Origin: Rhodopseudomonas infernalis
Lineage (GTDB): Bacteria; Pseudomonadota; Alphaproteobacteria; Rhizobiales; Xanthobacteraceae
Assembly (NCBI RefSeq): GCF_022271405.1
Contig: NZ_JAJNAL010000046.1
Coordinates: 1 to 34,204, forward strand
Direction of reading: 5' to 3'
DNA length: 34,204 bases
Numbering within the stretch: position 1 is the first letter of the stretch; the number at the start of each line of letters is the position of its first letter. The position numbers and the translations under genes were made by a program. Below the pieces are notes generated by a model. It saw only the letters and a program-made list of their open reading frames with translations, made no database searches and was not told the origin of the DNA. This document shows, one piece after another, positions 9,466 through 21,234 of this stretch.

Positions 9466-10488
9466 TCAGAAATGATACGCCAGCGTCAGCGAGCCGTAAT
9501 CGGAGTAAGCCCGCGCCTGTGTGGTGTACTCCCGCGAGCGGTGGATCCACGCGAGCGAGGCGAGGAAGCCCGCCTGGTTGAACACCTCCGCGCCGGCGAC
9601 CAGGTCGTACACGAACGCCTCGCGCGTAACGTGCGGGCTGTCGACGAAGGTGCTGCCGTCGAGAAAGATATTGCGGGCGACACCGCGGGCCTGCACGCCG
9701 CCGAACAGCGAGAAGCCCCAGAACGGTGCGGCCGGATCGGGGCTGACGAAGTTGGCGCCGGACACACCCGGCCGAATCAGCGTCGGTCCCCAATTCGTCG
9801 ACAGCGCGCGTCCGACGCGCAGGATCGCGCCGGCCTCGCCGTAGGTGAAGACGTTGCCGCCGGTGAAGCCGAGCGACGGAATGATATCGGCACCGAAGCC
9901 GTTGCCGAAATCGGTCGCGACCTTCCAGCGCCGCTCCCACGACAGCAAGATGCCGGGCTCGTTGCGCAGTTCGTAGCCATTGATCACCGGCGCCGACTGA
10001 CCGAGCATGCTGTGAAAGCTCGACTGCACCGCCTGCGCCAGTGAGGCGTTGCCGCCGACCGCGCCGACCTGCAGCTCGAACGAATCGAGCTGCCGCCGCG
10101 CAGTCTCCTGCGCAATGCTGAAGCCGGTGTAGAGCCAGCCGCCGAACGGACGGTCGACGCCTGGCGTGTAGTTGCCCCGCGTATCACGATCGGGCGTGTA
10201 GATGTTCTGAGCCAGCGCGATCCATTCGAACTGCTGCCGCACCGAGCCGCCCGGCGCGCCGAAGGTGAGCAGTGCCGGACTTACCAGGCCGAACGCCTTG
10301 CCGGCGATCAGGTCGCGGTTGAAATCATCGAACACGAAGGAGAGCCGCAAGCCCGATGTGTAGTCGCGGTCCGTATTGACCACCGCATCGTTTTCGCCGA
10401 TTAGCACGACCCGCTGCGCCAGCGCGCCGTCCGGCGCAAATACCAGCGCCAGGATGATCGCGGCGACCTGTACAATCAAGCGGCGCAT
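9466..10488 (-). CDS. LpxR-family outer-membrane lipid A deacylase (DUF2219)
   Basis: A 340-residue protein with a Sec signal peptide (hydrophobic 4-20, likely cleavage ALA|Q after 24) and a C-terminal Phe typical of outer-membrane beta-barrels. LpxR removes the 3'-acyloxyacyl chain of lipid A from the cell surface. The family motif GENDAVVNTDRDYTSG (31-46) supplies the expected Asn33, Asp34 and Ser45. Downstream, SFHSMLG (H159) and RNEPGILLSWERRW (E177) fit the catalytic His and Glu region of LpxR. It starts at an ATG with GAGAGA upstream. It appears monocistronic, between superoxide dismutase and pnp. The family is confident. The substrate in this organism, whose lipid A may differ from enterobacterial lipid A, is inference. 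Confidence 0.88.
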   Translation of the reverse strand: MRRLIVQVAAIILALVFAPDGALAQRVVLIGENDAVVNTDRDYTSGLRLSFVFDDFNRDLIAGKAFGLVSPALLTFGAPGGSVRQQFEWIALAQNIYTPDRDTRGNYTPGVDRPFGGWLYTGFSIAQETARRQLDSFELQVGAVGGNASLAQAVQSSFHSMLGQSAPVINGYELRNEPGILLSWERRWKVATDFGNGFGADIIPSLGFTGGNVFTYGEAGAILRVGRALSTNWGPTLIRPGVSGANFVSPDPAAPFWGFSLFGGVQARGVARNIFLDGSTFVDSPHVTREAFVYDLVAGAEVFNQAGFLASLAWIHRSREYTTQARAYSDYGSLTLAYHF

Positions 10489-10630
10489 AACGACAGTCTC
10501 TCAATCCTGCCGATATTATTGGGGGCACGGCATATGCGCCGCAAGGCCCGACTTCGTACAACGCGCGGCCGCGCATATGAACGGCCAGGCAGCGTGGCAG
10601 CCGGGACACGAACCGGCAGTTGCTGCAACA

Positions 10631-10658
10631 AAAAGGGGCGGCCTGTGCGGCCGCCCCT
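10631..10658 (-). terminator. Rho-independent terminator of pnp (end of the rimP-pnp cluster)
   Basis: On the minus strand, GGGGCGGCC / GGCCGCCCC forms a perfect 9-bp stem around a short loop and is followed by TTTTT. It lies about 40 bases after the pnp stop. Confidence 0.9.
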
Positions 10659-10696
10659 GATCGAGAATCAAGCCAGCTGCCCGTCAGGGCGGCAGG

Positions 10697-12853
10697 TTAT
10701 TCGCCGGCGGCCTGGGCCGGGGCTTCGCCTTCGGCCTTCTGCTTGGCCTCGAGGTCTTCGCCGGTCGTCTGATCGACCACCTTCATCGACAGCCGGGTCT
10801 TGCCGCGGTCGTCGAAGCCGAGCAGCTTGACCTTGACCTTGTCGCCTTCCTTGACGACGTCGGAGGTCTTCTGCACGCGGCCGGCGGCGAGCTGGCTGAT
10901 GTGTACCAGGCCGTCCTTGGCGCCGAAGAAGTTCACGAAGGCGCCGAACTCCATCACCTTGACGACGGTGCCCTCGTAGATCTCGCCGATCTCCGGATCG
11001 GAGGCGATCGACTTGATCCACTTGATCGCAGCCTTGATCGACTCGCCATCCGACGAGGCGACCTTGACGGTGCCGTCGTCCTCGATGTTGACCTTGGCGC
11101 CGGTCTTCTCGACGATCTCGCGGATCACCTTGCCGCCGGTGCCGATCACTTCACGGATCTTGTCGGTCGGGATCTTGAAGGTCTCGATCCGCGGCGCGTG
11201 TTCGCCGAGCTCGGCGCGGGCGCGGTCGAGCGCCTTGGACATCTCACCCAGGATGTGGATGCGACCGTCCTTGGCCTGGCCGAGCGCCACCTTCATGATC
11301 TCTTCGGTGATGCCGGCGATCTTGATGTCCATCTGCAGCGAGGTGATGCCCTGCTCGGTGCCGGCCACCTTGAAGTCCATGTCGCCGAGATGATCCTCGT
11401 CGCCGAGGATGTCGCTCAGCACGGCGAAGCGCTCGCCTTCCAGGATCAGGCCCATCGCGATGCCCGCGGTCGGCCGCTTCAACGGCACGCCCGCATCCAT
11501 CAGCGCCAGCGAGGCACCGCACACCGACGCCATCGAGGACGAGCCGTTCGACTCGGTGATCTCGGAGACGACCCGGATGGTGTAGGGGAACTCGTGATGC
11601 GGCGGCAGCACCGGATGGATCGCACGCCACGCCAGCTTGCCGTGGCCGATCTCGCGGCGCTTGGTACCACCGAGGCGACCGGTCTCGCCGACCGAGTAGG
11701 GAGGGAAGTTGTAGTGCAGCAGGAACGTCTCTTTGTACGTTCCCGACAGCGAGTCGACGTACTGCTCGTCTTCGCCGGTGCCGAGCGTGGTCACGACCAG
11801 CGCCTGGGTCTCACCGCGGGTGAACAGCGCCGAACCGTGGGTGCGCGGCAGCACGCCGGCCTGGGCCACGATGCTACGCACGGTCTTGCTGTCGCGGCCG
11901 TCGATGCGCTTGCCGGTGTCGAGGATGTTCCAGCGAACGATCTTGGCCTCGAGCTCCTTGAACACGCCGGCGATGCGCAGCTTGTCGTATTTCGGCTCCT
12001 GGCCTTCCGGGAAGAAGTGCGCGATCGCCTTCTCCTTGACCTTGCCGACCGCCGCGTAGCGATCCTGCTTGACCGGGATGGCGTAGGCGGCGCGCAGCTC
12101 CTGCTCGACCAGGCCGAGCATTTCCTTTTCGATCTCGCTGTCGTCGACGACGTTGAGTTCGCGCGGCTCCTTGGCGGCCTTTTCGGCTAGCTCGATGATC
12201 GCGTCGATCACCGGCTGGAAGTGGCGGTGACCGAACATCACGGCGCCGAGCATGACCTCTTCCGACAGCTCCTTGGCTTCGGATTCGACCATCAGCACGG
12301 CGTCGGCGGTGCCGGCGACGACCAGCTCGAGCTGGGTCTCGGGCATCTCGTCGAGCACCGGATTGAGCACGTACTCATCGTTGATGAAGCCGACGCGGGC
12401 GGCGCCGATCGGGCCCTTAAACGGCGCGCCGGACAGCGTCAGCGCGGCCGAAGCGGCGACCAGCGAGACGATATCGGGATCGTTCTCCATGTCGTGCGAC
12501 AGCACGGTGACGATCACCTGGGTCTCGTTGCGCCAGCCGTCGGCGAACAGCGGACGGATCGGGCGGTCGATCAGGCGGGAGACCAGCGTCTCCTTCTCGG
12601 TCGGACGGCCTTCGCGCTTGAAGTAACCGCCCGGGATGCGGCCGGCCGCGTAGGTCTTTTCCTGATAGTCGACGGTCAGCGGCAGGAAGTCGACGCCTTC
12701 GCGCGGCGACTTGGCGGCCACCACGGTGGCGAGCACGACGGTCTCGCCATAGGTGGCGACGACGGCGCCGTCGGCCTGGCGGGCGATCTTGCCGGTTTCA
12801 AGCTTGAGGGGGCGTCCACCCCAATCGATTTCGACGGAATGCTGATTGAACAT
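10697..12853 (-). CDS. pnp: Polyribonucleotide nucleotidyltransferase (PNPase)
   Basis: A 718-residue 3'-to-5' phosphorolytic exoribonuclease and degradosome component. Two RNase PH-like domains occupy about 1-230 and 320-550, with the catalytic-metal region [16 protein letters not shown] in the second. A KH domain ([20 protein letters not shown], about 560-600) and an S1 domain ([18 protein letters not shown], about 620-690) follow. Length and order match the family. AAGAAGG precedes the ATG. It lies last in the ribosome/translation cluster downstream of rpsO, the common rpsO-pnp arrangement, but is separated from rpsO by 339 bp containing a long hairpin (12904-12974). Confidence 0.98.
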   Translation of the reverse strand: MFNQHSVEIDWGGRPLKLETGKIARQADGAVVATYGETVVLATVVAAKSPREGVDFLPLTVDYQEKTYAAGRIPGGYFKREGRPTEKETLVSRLIDRPIRPLFADGWRNETQVIVTVLSHDMENDPDIVSLVAASAALTLSGAPFKGPIGAARVGFINDEYVLNPVLDEMPETQLELVVAGTADAVLMVESEAKELSEEVMLGAVMFGHRHFQPVIDAIIELAEKAAKEPRELNVVDDSEIEKEMLGLVEQELRAAYAIPVKQDRYAAVGKVKEKAIAHFFPEGQEPKYDKLRIAGVFKELEAKIVRWNILDTGKRIDGRDSKTVRSIVAQAGVLPRTHGSALFTRGETQALVVTTLGTGEDEQYVDSLSGTYKETFLLHYNFPPYSVGETGRLGGTKRREIGHGKLAWRAIHPVLPPHHEFPYTIRVVSEITESNGSSSMASVCGASLALMDAGVPLKRPTAGIAMGLILEGERFAVLSDILGDEDHLGDMDFKVAGTEQGITSLQMDIKIAGITEEIMKVALGQAKDGRIHILGEMSKALDRARAELGEHAPRIETFKIPTDKIREVIGTGGKVIREIVEKTGAKVNIEDDGTVKVASSDGESIKAAIKWIKSIASDPEIGEIYEGTVVKVMEFGAFVNFFGAKDGLVHISQLAAGRVQKTSDVVKEGDKVKVKLLGFDDRGKTRLSMKVVDQTTGEDLEAKQKAEGEAPAQAAGE

Positions 12854-13192
12854 CGGATCCTTCTTTCATGCGGATACCGAGACGACCGGACGCCAGATAC
12901 CAAAAGACCATGCCAAGATTGCGGGACGCTGGCAGCGAGGCGTGCACAGCGTCCGGCGATCCTGCCATGGTCTTAAAGTGGGAATGGCGCTCGGTCCTCC
13001 CGGGTGCGGGATCGCGACCACCTTGGTCGCGGGCCCCGCGGAGCGGGCCCTGGGCCCGTTGACGGCCCAGCCGCCGGATGCGGCTGAGCGAGACACACGG
13101 GCGAACTCAGCGCTCCCGTGTGGTAGCTCGGCCGGCGCGGCAGGCTGGAAGCGGCGCACCGCGTCCAGGCCGCAGCCGGCGGACGCGATCGA
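12854..13192. other. rpsO-pnp intergenic region
   Basis: This 339-bp gap has no gene. On the minus strand it holds several potential hairpins. One is ACACGGG / CCCGTGT (13095-13121), just after rpsO and lacking a T-tract. Another is a GC-rich stem around 13010-13060. The third is the long pnp leader hairpin listed separately. The pnp promoter, if separate, should lie here. Confidence 0.6.
12904..12974 (-). promoter_or_regulatory. Long imperfect hairpin in the pnp mRNA leader
   Basis: On the minus strand, AAGACCATG at one end pairs perfectly with CATGGTCTT at the other. Inside, GCAGGAT pairs with ATCTTGGC (one bulge), and CCGGACGCTG pairs with CAGCGTCCCG (one mismatch) around a loop of about 15 nt. 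The structure ends 50 bases before the pnp start. In E. coli the pnp leader has a comparable double-stranded stem that RNase III cuts, allowing PNPase to shut down its own mRNA. The pairing is seen directly; the regulatory role here is inference by analogy. Confidence 0.6.
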
Positions 13193-13462
13193 TCAGCGAC
13201 GGATGCCGTGCTTTTCGAGCAGCGCCTTGTAGCGCGCCTCGTCCTTCTTCTTGACGTAGTCGAGAAGCGAACGGCGCGTCGACACCAGCTTCAACAGCCC
13301 GCGACGCGAGTGATTGTCCTTGGTGTGGGTCTTGAAGTGCGCGGTCAGGTTGGCGATGCGTTCCGACAGGATCGCGATCTGAACCTCGGGCGAACCGGTA
13401 TCACCGGCCTTGACGGCATTGGTCTTGATGACTTCCGCTTTGCGTTCTGCGGCAATCGACAT
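13193..13462 (-). CDS. rpsO: 30S ribosomal protein S15
   Basis: An 89-residue primary-binding protein of the 16S rRNA central domain, of standard family length. Signature stretches include [17 protein letters not shown] and [19 protein letters not shown], with the conserved C-terminus EKHGIRR. An AAGGAAAG ribosome-binding site precedes the ATG. The gene begins 2 bases after the truB stop codon, so the two are almost certainly cotranscribed and perhaps translationally coupled. Confidence 0.98.
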   Translation of the reverse strand: MSIAAERKAEVIKTNAVKAGDTGSPEVQIAILSERIANLTAHFKTHTKDNHSRRGLLKLVSTRRSLLDYVKKKDEARYKALLEKHGIRR

Positions 13463-13464
13463 CG

Positions 13465-14565
13465 TCAGTTACTTTCCTTGGCGACGGGACTGGCGGTCAG
13501 TCCCGAGAGGTTGAACACACGCTTGGGGATGAGTTCGCCGTTGCCGAGCTCGGCGAGGGCCAGAAGCCGGCCTGCCACCGTGACATAGACTGTGCCGCTG
13601 CAATTGGGCGCATCCCGTCCGCGCAACAAAACGGCCTGGCCCCGATGGAGCCTTGCCGCATCAGCCCGTGTGACGGCCAGTGCCGGGATGTCGTCCAGCG
13701 CGGTCTCAACGGGCAAAAGCGCGTCGGCGAGGCTACCCTCGCCGGACGCCGCTCTATCGCACAAAGCCTGCAACTGTTCCAGCGGAATCATGTCGGCCTC
13801 GTCGAACGGGCCGCACAGCGTCCGCCGCAGCGCGCAGATATGGCCGTAGCAGCCGAGCAGCCGCCCCATGTCGCGGGCCAGCGCCCGTACATAGGTTCCC
13901 TTGCCGCATTCAGCCTCGAACACCGAATGGCCGCTGTCCTGATGGTCCACCAGGGTCAGTTCGTGGATCTCGACGGGCCGCGGCGCCAGCTCGACGACTT
14001 CGCCGTCGCGCGCCAGATCGTAGGCGCGTTCGCCCTGGATCTTGACGGCCGAGTATTGCGGCGGGATCTGCGCGATCACCCCGGTGAAGCGCGGCAGCAG
14101 CGCCATGATGGCTTCCGCGGTCGGCCGCTCGTCGCTGGTCGCCACCGCCTTGCCCTCGGTATCGTCGGTATCCCGCTCCTCGCCCCAGGCAACGGTGAAA
14201 CGATAGCGTTTGCGGCCGTCCATCACGAACGGCACCGTCTTGGTGGCCTCGCCCATCGCGATCGGGAGCCCGCCGGAAGCGAGCGGGTCGAGCGTGCCGG
14301 CGTGGCCGGCGCGCTTGGCCGAGAACAGCCGCTTCACCACCGCGACCGCATGGGTCGAGGTCATGCCGATCGGCTTGTCGAGCACCACCCAGCCGTGGAC
14401 GTCGCGCTTGTCGCGGCGCGGCTGCTTGTTGCCGTCCTTGCCGCGGGCCTGATTGCGCGGATCGTTGTTGTCGCGCGGCTTGCGGGCCTCAGCGGCGGTC
14501 GGCGCGTTGTCGGCGCCGGCGTGCTGCAGGTCGTTGGAGGCGAGCGCGGAGGTGGTCACGGTCAT
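13465..14565 (-). CDS. truB: tRNA pseudouridine(55) synthase TruB
   Basis: A 366-residue enzyme that isomerises U55 in the T-loop of tRNAs. The catalytic motif [18 protein letters not shown] carries Asp93. The [17 protein letters not shown] and [12 protein letters not shown] stretches are also typical. An N-terminal extension of about 55 residues, Asn/Arg/Lys-rich and probably disordered, precedes the conserved GWVVLDKP. The start codon overlaps the rbfA stop by one base (TGATG), indicating translational coupling. I keep the upstream ATG because of that overlap, though the extension makes a later start conceivable. Confidence 0.96.
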   Translation of the reverse strand: MTVTTSALASNDLQHAGADNAPTAAEARKPRDNNDPRNQARGKDGNKQPRRDKRDVHGWVVLDKPIGMTSTHAVAVVKRLFSAKRAGHAGTLDPLASGGLPIAMGEATKTVPFVMDGRKRYRFTVAWGEERDTDDTEGKAVATSDERPTAEAIMALLPRFTGVIAQIPPQYSAVKIQGERAYDLARDGEVVELAPRPVEIHELTLVDHQDSGHSVFEAECGKGTYVRALARDMGRLLGCYGHICALRRTLCGPFDEADMIPLEQLQALCDRAASGEGSLADALLPVETALDDIPALAVTRADAARLHRGQAVLLRGRDAPNCSGTVYVTVAGRLLALAELGNGELIPKRVFNLSGLTASPVAKESN

Positions 14566-14978
14566 CAGTCCTGGTCCGGATCGGGTTCGAGGTCTTTCTG
14601 CACCGCGGGCGTGCGCAGAAGTTTTTCGATCCGCTCGGCTTCGGCGAAACGTTCGTCGATCCGGAAGCGGATATCGGGGGCGTATTTCAGGTTCACGCGC
14701 TTGGCGATTTCGCCGCGCAGAAATTTCTTGTGCTGCTCGAGCGCGTCCAGCACCAGCTTCTCGTCGCGGCCGCCGAGCGGCATCACGTAGATCGTCGCGA
14801 GCTTCAGATCCGGCGACATCCGGACTTCCGGCACCGTGATCAGGTGCGTCTCCAGCACCGGATCATGCACGCCGCCCTGGCTGAGAATGTCGGCAGCGGC
14901 GTGGCGCACCAGCTCGCCGACACGCAACGACCGCGTCGACCCGCCGGACGGGGAACTCTTCTGGTGATGGCGAGGCAT
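14565..14978 (-). CDS. rbfA: Ribosome-binding factor A
   Basis: A 137-residue 30S assembly factor needed for 16S rRNA 5' end maturation. The KH-like fold region includes the conserved [14 protein letters not shown] and the MPLGG and [19 protein letters not shown] stretches. I use the ATG at 14978 (MPRHHQKSS). The open frame could begin at a GTG 15 bases further out, but the ATG has AAGAGAA upstream. The acidic C-terminal tail runs into the truB start with a one-base overlap. The gene is separated from infB by 171 bp containing a REP-like element. Confidence 0.95.
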   Translation of the reverse strand: MPRHHQKSSPSGGSTRSLRVGELVRHAAADILSQGGVHDPVLETHLITVPEVRMSPDLKLATIYVMPLGGRDEKLVLDALEQHKKFLRGEIAKRVNLKYAPDIRFRIDERFAEAERIEKLLRTPAVQKDLEPDPDQD

Positions 14979-15003
14979 CGTGGTTCTCTTCACTCGTCGT
15001 CGA

Positions 15004-15110
15004 CATGCCCGCGCTTGTCGCGGGCATTCACGTCTTCACTGCGGAAAAACGAAGACGTGGATGGCCGGGCTCATCGCGAAGACGTGCTTCGCGCGAGCCC
15101 GGTCATGACG
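15004..15110. repeat. Interspersed palindromic repeat inside the infB-rbfA gap
   Basis: The outer CATGCCCGC- and GCCCGGTCATGAC-like ends surround the inner arms CACGTCTTC (15029-15037) and GAAGACGTG (15051-15059). It shares CATGCCCG ... GTGGATGGCCGGG with the element at 30686-30786, so both belong to one repeat family. As RNA it would form a stable hairpin within the operon transcript. Confidence 0.7.
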
Positions 15111-15134
15111 TCTCATGTCAATCGAGCGTCTCGG

Positions 15135-15155
15135 CTGTAAGAATTGGACTTACAG
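15135..15155 (-). other. Small hairpin covering the infB stop codon
   Basis: CTGTAAG-TCCAATT-CTTACAG is a perfect 7-bp stem with a 7-nt loop. It contains the infB TAA stop at its edge. There is no T-tract, so it is not an intrinsic terminator. It may be a chance structure. Confidence 0.35.
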
Positions 15156-17792
15156 CGAGCGCTGGATGGTTTCGACGCGGTAGCACTCGATCACGTCACC
15201 GGCACGCATGTCGGTGTAGTTCTCGAACGCCATACCGCATTCCTGGCCGGCCTGGACTTCCTTCACTTCGTCCTTGAAGCGCTTGAGAGTCGACAGCTTG
15301 CCTTCGTGCACCACGACGTTGTCGCGGATCAGGCGAACGTTGGCGCCGCGCTCGACGGTGCCATCGGTGACGCGGCAACCGGCGACCTTGCCGACCTTGG
15401 AGATGTTGAAGATCTCCAGGATCTGGGCGTTGCCCAGCATGGTCTCGCGCAGCGTCGGCGCGAGCAGACCGCTCATCGCCTTCTTAATATCATCCACCAG
15501 ATCGTAGATGATGTTGTAGTAGCGGATCTCGATGCCGTTGCGCTTGGCGGCCGCAGCCGCCTCCTTGTTGGCGCGCACCGAGAAGCCGAGGATGACGGCA
15601 TTGAAGCCTTCGGCCAGCGTAACGTCGCTCTCGCTGATGCCGCCGACGCCGGCGTGCAGGATACGCGCGGCGACTTCGTCGGTGCCGAGCTTCTCCAGCG
15701 AGCCGAGGATGGCTTCGAGCGAACCCTGGACGTCCGCCTTGACGATCAGCGGGAAGTCCTTGCGGCCCGAAGTCTTGAGCTGGCTCATCATCTGCTCGAG
15801 CGAGCCGCGCATGCCGACCGCGGACGCCGCCTTCTCACGCTTCTGATGGGCGCGATACGACGTGACTTCGCGGGCGCGGGCTTCGTTCTCGACCACGGCG
15901 AGGCGGTCACCGGCTTCCGGCGGACCGTTGAAGCCGAGCACCTCGACCGGCACCGACGGGCCGGCTTCCTGCACGGTCTCGCCGACATCGGAGATCAGCG
16001 CGCGGACGCGGCCCATCTCGGCGCCGGCCACGATGATGTCGCCGACCTTGAGGGTGCCGCGCTGAACCAGCACGGTGGCGACCGGGCCGCGGCCGCGATC
16101 GAGCTTGGCTTCGATCACGGTGCCCTCGGCCGGGCGCGTGGTGTTGGTCTTGAGGTCCAAGAGTTCGGCCTGCAGCGCGATCATCTCGAGCAGCTTGTCG
16201 AGATTGGTCTTGTTCTTGGCCGAGACCTCGACGTCGACGACGTCGCCGCCGAGCGATTCGACCTGGACGTTGTGCTGCAGCAGCTCGGTACGGACCCGCT
16301 CCGGACGCGCGTCCGGCTTGTCGATCTTGTTGATCGCCACGATGATCGGAACGCCGGCCGCCTTGGCGTGATTGATCGCCTCGATGGTCTGCGGCATCAC
16401 GCCGTCGTCGGCCGCCACCACCAGGATGACGATGTCGGTGACCTTGGCGCCGCGGGCGCGCATCGCGGTGAACGCGGCGTGGCCGGGGGTGTCGATGAAG
16501 GTGATCTTGGTGCCGGTCTCCGGCGAGGTCACCTGATACGCACCGATATGCTGGGTGATGCCGCCGGCTTCGCCCGACACCACGTTGGCGTGGCGCAGCG
16601 CGTCGAGCAGCGAGGTCTTGCCGTGGTCGACGTGGCCCATCACGGTCACCACCGGCGAACGCGGCTCGGTGTCGGTGGAGTTGTCGGCGACGTCGAACAG
16701 GCCTTCTTCCACGTCCGAGGCGGCAACGCGCTTGACGGTGTGGCCGAGCTCTTCGGCGATCAGCTGCGCGGTGTCGGCGTCGATGACGTCGTTGATCTTG
16801 TGCATCGCGCCTTGCTTCATCAGCATGCGGATGACGTCCACCGCCCGCTCCGACATGCGGTTGGCGAGCTCCTGGATGGAGATGGCTTCGGGGACGATGA
16901 CTTCGCGTACCAGCTTCTCTTTCGGCTCGTTCGAGGCGTGGCCCTTGAGGCGCTGGGTGCGGCGGCGGAACGAGGCGATCGAGCGCTCGCGGACATCGTC
17001 GGCGGTGAGCGCGGTGACCACGGTGAGACGGCCGCGCTGCTTCGACGCGCCGGGCTTGGCGGCCGGCTGCTTCGGCGGCGGCGCCGGACGTGCGGGACCG
17101 CCGGGGCGGCGGATCATCCGCGGCGCCTCGTCGTCGTCGCCAGCCTCGGCCGCAACCCCGGGCGGACGGCTCGGAGCCGCCGGCGTGCGCGCGGTTGTGG
17201 TGGTGGTGGTCGAACGCGCAGGCGCCGCATTGGCGTCGGCCGGCTTCTTGGCCGGCTCGGTGTCGCCGAAGCGCTTCTTGGCCTCGGTCTCGGCCTTGCG
17301 CTTGGTTTCTTCTTCCTGGCGGTGACGCTCTTCCTCGGCCTTGCGGCGGGCTTCGGCAGCCTCGCGCTCGGCCTTGTCGATCTTTTCCTGCTCGGCGCGG
17401 CGCACGGCCTCGATCTCGGCCTGCTTCCGCTCCTCGACCTCGCGCACGCGGGCGTCGGCCAGCGCGGTGGCGCGGGCGGTGCGCTCGTCCTCGGTCAGGG
17501 TCCGAAGCACCATGCCGCTGCGCGCCTGCTGCTGCGGCGACGGACGGGGCTGCTGACGTGGGGGCGGCGGCGGCGGCGCGGCCGCGGCGGGCTTCTTGAC
17601 GACTTCGGGCGCCGCCGGCTCGGGCGTGCCGTCGCCGAGGCGACGCTTGCCGCGCTTTTCGACCACCACCTGCTTGCTACGGCCGTGGCTGAAGCTCTGG
17701 CGCACGACGCCCTGCTCGACGCGCGGCTTCAGCGTCAAAGTCTTGGAGGGCATCGTCAGAGTCTTGTCGCCAGGAGTTTTCGTATCAACCAT
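15150..17792 (-). CDS. infB: Translation initiation factor IF-2
   Basis: An 880-residue GTPase that brings initiator tRNA to the 30S subunit and promotes subunit joining. The long charged N-terminal region (about 60-280) is rich in Ala/Glu/Lys/Pro, with a predicted helical Lys/Glu stretch at 100-180 and a run of six Thr at 195-200. An IF2-N module ([17 protein letters not shown]) lies at about 305-355. The GTPase domain has G1 GHVDHGKT (386-393), G3 DTPGH (434-438) and G4 NKID (488-491), followed by domains II-IV. The ATG overlaps the 3' end of the ylxR gene by 8 bases, so translation is probably coupled. Confidence 0.98.
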   Translation of the reverse strand: MVDTKTPGDKTLTMPSKTLTLKPRVEQGVVRQSFSHGRSKQVVVEKRGKRRLGDGTPEPAAPEVVKKPAAAAPPPPPPRQQPRPSPQQQARSGMVLRTLTEDERTARATALADARVREVEERKQAEIEAVRRAEQEKIDKAEREAAEARRKAEEERHRQEEETKRKAETEAKKRFGDTEPAKKPADANAAPARSTTTTTTARTPAAPSRPPGVAAEAGDDDEAPRMIRRPGGPARPAPPPKQPAAKPGASKQRGRLTVVTALTADDVRERSIASFRRRTQRLKGHASNEPKEKLVREVIVPEAISIQELANRMSERAVDVIRMLMKQGAMHKINDVIDADTAQLIAEELGHTVKRVAASDVEEGLFDVADNSTDTEPRSPVVTVMGHVDHGKTSLLDALRHANVVSGEAGGITQHIGAYQVTSPETGTKITFIDTPGHAAFTAMRARGAKVTDIVILVVAADDGVMPQTIEAINHAKAAGVPIIVAINKIDKPDARPERVRTELLQHNVQVESLGGDVVDVEVSAKNKTNLDKLLEMIALQAELLDLKTNTTRPAEGTVIEAKLDRGRGPVATVLVQRGTLKVGDIIVAGAEMGRVRALISDVGETVQEAGPSVPVEVLGFNGPPEAGDRLAVVENEARAREVTSYRAHQKREKAASAVGMRGSLEQMMSQLKTSGRKDFPLIVKADVQGSLEAILGSLEKLGTDEVAARILHAGVGGISESDVTLAEGFNAVILGFSVRANKEAAAAAKRNGIEIRYYNIIYDLVDDIKKAMSGLLAPTLRETMLGNAQILEIFNISKVGKVAGCRVTDGTVERGANVRLIRDNVVVHEGKLSTLKRFKDEVKEVQAGQECGMAFENYTDMRAGDVIECYRVETIQRSL

Positions 17793-18606
17793 TCAGTCGT
17801 CCCAATCCTTCAACGTCGTGCGCGTTCGCACGAACTTCGTCAGCAGCTTGTTCGTCAGCGGCGTGGTCAGCAGCGTCTTTCGGCGTGTCGATCAGCGTTT
17901 CCGCAAGATCCGCATCCGCAAGCGCCGCACCCGCAATGGCCGCATTGGCATCGCCGTCATCCGCCAGCCGGTATCGGACCAGAATCTGGCAGCGCGACAG
18001 GAATGTTCGTCCGGCCGGGCCCGCAAGCAGGGCAGCATGTATCACATTTGACCGCCCCAATGCCAAATCCAATTCTTCGGAGCTGAGCACCTTGATGACG
18101 GGAAATGCACGCGAGCCTGTCGCAGCCCCGTCAAATTGACGAGAAACCGCCTCGAGCTTGCGAATTCCATCGGCAGCGCCGTCGGCGGCGTGCAGCATCG
18201 CCACCGCCTCGCGGCTCTTCAGCGCGGTCTCGACCTTGCCGAAACCCGACACCACCTGGCGCGCCTTGGCGGCAATCGCCAGCGCATCGCAGACCGACTG
18301 CACCAGCAGCCCGTCGAGATCCTGCGCCAGCGTCGGCGAAACCTTGACGTCGCGCTTGAAACCCTTGGCGAACACCCGGCGGCGCACCGCCTGCTCGATC
18401 ATGGCGTGCGAGGCCGTGACCCACAGGCCACGGCCGGGCAATTTTCGTTTCAGGTCCGCCACCACCTCGCCGGTGGGCGCGACCACGAACCGGATCAGTT
18501 CAGACGTCGGCCGAACCTGCCGCGTGACCGCGCACATCCGCTCGGTCGCGGACTTTCCAGTCCGCGGTCCCGTGTCGAGATCTGCAGCATCGGCAGCAGC
18601 AAACAT
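17785..18606 (-). CDS. ylxR: YlxR/DUF448-family RNA-binding protein
   Basis: A 273-residue protein between nusA and infB, the usual position of the ylxR gene. The YlxR (DUF448) domain spans about 17-95. It is recognised by [20 protein letters not shown], in the place of the family's R.C..C motif but with only one Cys, and by [10 protein letters not shown] second alpha/beta region (about 100-215) resembles an L7Ae-like module, as in other alphaproteobacterial members, and a low-complexity Ala/Asp-rich tail follows. YlxR binds RNA; in Bacillus the homologue modulates RNase P. What it does here is not known. It overlaps infB by 8 bases. Confidence 0.88.
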   Translation of the reverse strand: MFAAADAADLDTGPRTGKSATERMCAVTRQVRPTSELIRFVVAPTGEVVADLKRKLPGRGLWVTASHAMIEQAVRRRVFAKGFKRDVKVSPTLAQDLDGLLVQSVCDALAIAAKARQVVSGFGKVETALKSREAVAMLHAADGAADGIRKLEAVSRQFDGAATGSRAFPVIKVLSSEELDLALGRSNVIHAALLAGPAGRTFLSRCQILVRYRLADDGDANAAIAGAALADADLAETLIDTPKDAADHAADEQAADEVRANAHDVEGLGRLNG

Positions 18607-18678
18607 TCGGTCGGCAAGCCCTTCATGTCTCTAGACGCATCGACGGATACGTCGGTTCGGATCGCGCGGCATGGCGGA

Positions 18679-20298
<1,620 letters not shown>

Positions 20299-20301
20299 GG
20301 G

Positions 20302-21081
20302 TCAATCTCCCTCGGACAGGTCGGTGTCGCCACGCCGCAACCTGTCGGCGGCGAGACGGTGAGCTTTGGTATTGGCCGGCTTCGGCTTGGCGGCCGGCTT
20401 CGCCGGCTTGAGCTTGGGCTTCGGCGCATTGGATTTCTTGGGGTCGCTGCGCTTGGCGTGCGGCGGAGGCGGCGGCGCGAGGCCCAGGCTCTGCTTCAGC
20501 TCGCGTTCGGCCTGTTTGCCGCGCCGCATCGATTCCGCGACCAGTTCGTCGGTCAGCACCAGTCGCGCATCGCCGATGTCGTGCATCGGCAGCAGCACCA
20601 GCGGGTCTTCGTCTTTGACGCCCTCTTCGCGCAGCACCCGGACCGCATCGCCTTCGACGCCGTCGAGCAAGCCGCGGAAGCGTTTGCGATTCTGATGCGG
20701 AACCGTCATCTCGATCTTGACCAGATGGCCGCCATAGCGGGCGAAATCCGAACGCCGCACCAGCGGACGATCGATACCGGGCGATGAAATCTCGAGCCGG
20801 TAGGCGCGGTCGATCGGATCGGCGACGTCGAGCACCGGCGACAGCGCCTTCGACACCGCCTCGCAATCATCGATCAGCATCGTGCCGTCCGGCCGCTCGG
20901 CCATGATCTGCACGGTGCAGCCAGATTCGCCCGACACCTTGATGCGCACCAGCCGATAGCCCATCGCCTGCAGCACCGGCTCGGACACGGCGGCGAACCG
21001 CGCGGCAACGCCGGGCTCGACCACCAGACGCGGCTCGTCCAGCAGATCGGGGGCGTCGGCGGCTGGGTTCGGATCGGTCAT
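20302..21081 (-). CDS. rimP: Ribosome maturation factor RimP
   Basis: A 259-residue 30S subunit maturation factor. The two conserved domains span about 25-180 and include [36 protein letters not shown] and [14 protein letters not shown]. The Pro/Lys/Ala-rich tail (about 195-259, with PPPPPP and KPKPANTK) is longer than in most RimPs and is probably disordered. I use the ATG at 21081 ([10 protein letters not shown]) because conservation starts shortly after it; the frame stays open upstream, across the leader and terminator, without similarity. It is the first gene of the rimP-nusA-ylxR-infB series. Confidence 0.93.
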   Translation of the reverse strand: MTDPNPAADAPDLLDEPRLVVEPGVAARFAAVSEPVLQAMGYRLVRIKVSGESGCTVQIMAERPDGTMLIDDCEAVSKALSPVLDVADPIDRAYRLEISSPGIDRPLVRRSDFARYGGHLVKIEMTVPHQNRKRFRGLLDGVEGDAVRVLREEGVKDEDPLVLLPMHDIGDARLVLTDELVAESMRRGKQAERELKQSLGLAPPPPPHAKRSDPKKSNAPKPKLKPAKPAAKPKPANTKAHRLAADRLRRGDTDLSEGD

Positions 21082-21204
21082 CGGCTGATCGGACGGCAAA
21101 TCGGGTGAATGTTGGCGATCGGGTATGGTCGGCTCGTTCTTTATGTTCAGGGTCGGGGCGGAGGCCGGCATCCAGCGGCCAACCTGATCATGCGACCGGG
21201 TAAT

Positions 21205-21234
21205 AAAAAAGAGCGGGTCCCGGAGGGCCCACTC
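21205..21234 (-). terminator. Intrinsic terminator in the rimP leader
   Basis: On the minus strand, GAGTGGGCCC-TCCG-GGACCCGCTC forms a stem with one G-T wobble and one A-C mismatch, followed immediately by TTTTTT. It ends about 123 bases before the rimP start. Confidence 0.85.

Noticed and set aside
10901-12190. 429-codon plus-strand frame opposite pnp, and a similar one opposite lnt (24281-25639)
   Set aside because: Same antisense-shadow composition; the minus-strand genes are unambiguous.
17150-17220. Run of Thr codons and Pro-rich stretches in infB as a possible frameshift or error
   Set aside because: The N-terminal region of IF-2 is variable and low-complexity in this group, and the reading frame stays open and conserved on both sides.
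15144-18086. Very long plus-strand open frame (980 codons) opposite infB and part of ylxR
   Set aside because: High GC third positions in infB leave the opposite strand free of stops. The translation is low-complexity and Arg/His/Asp/Leu-rich, with no recognisable domain.
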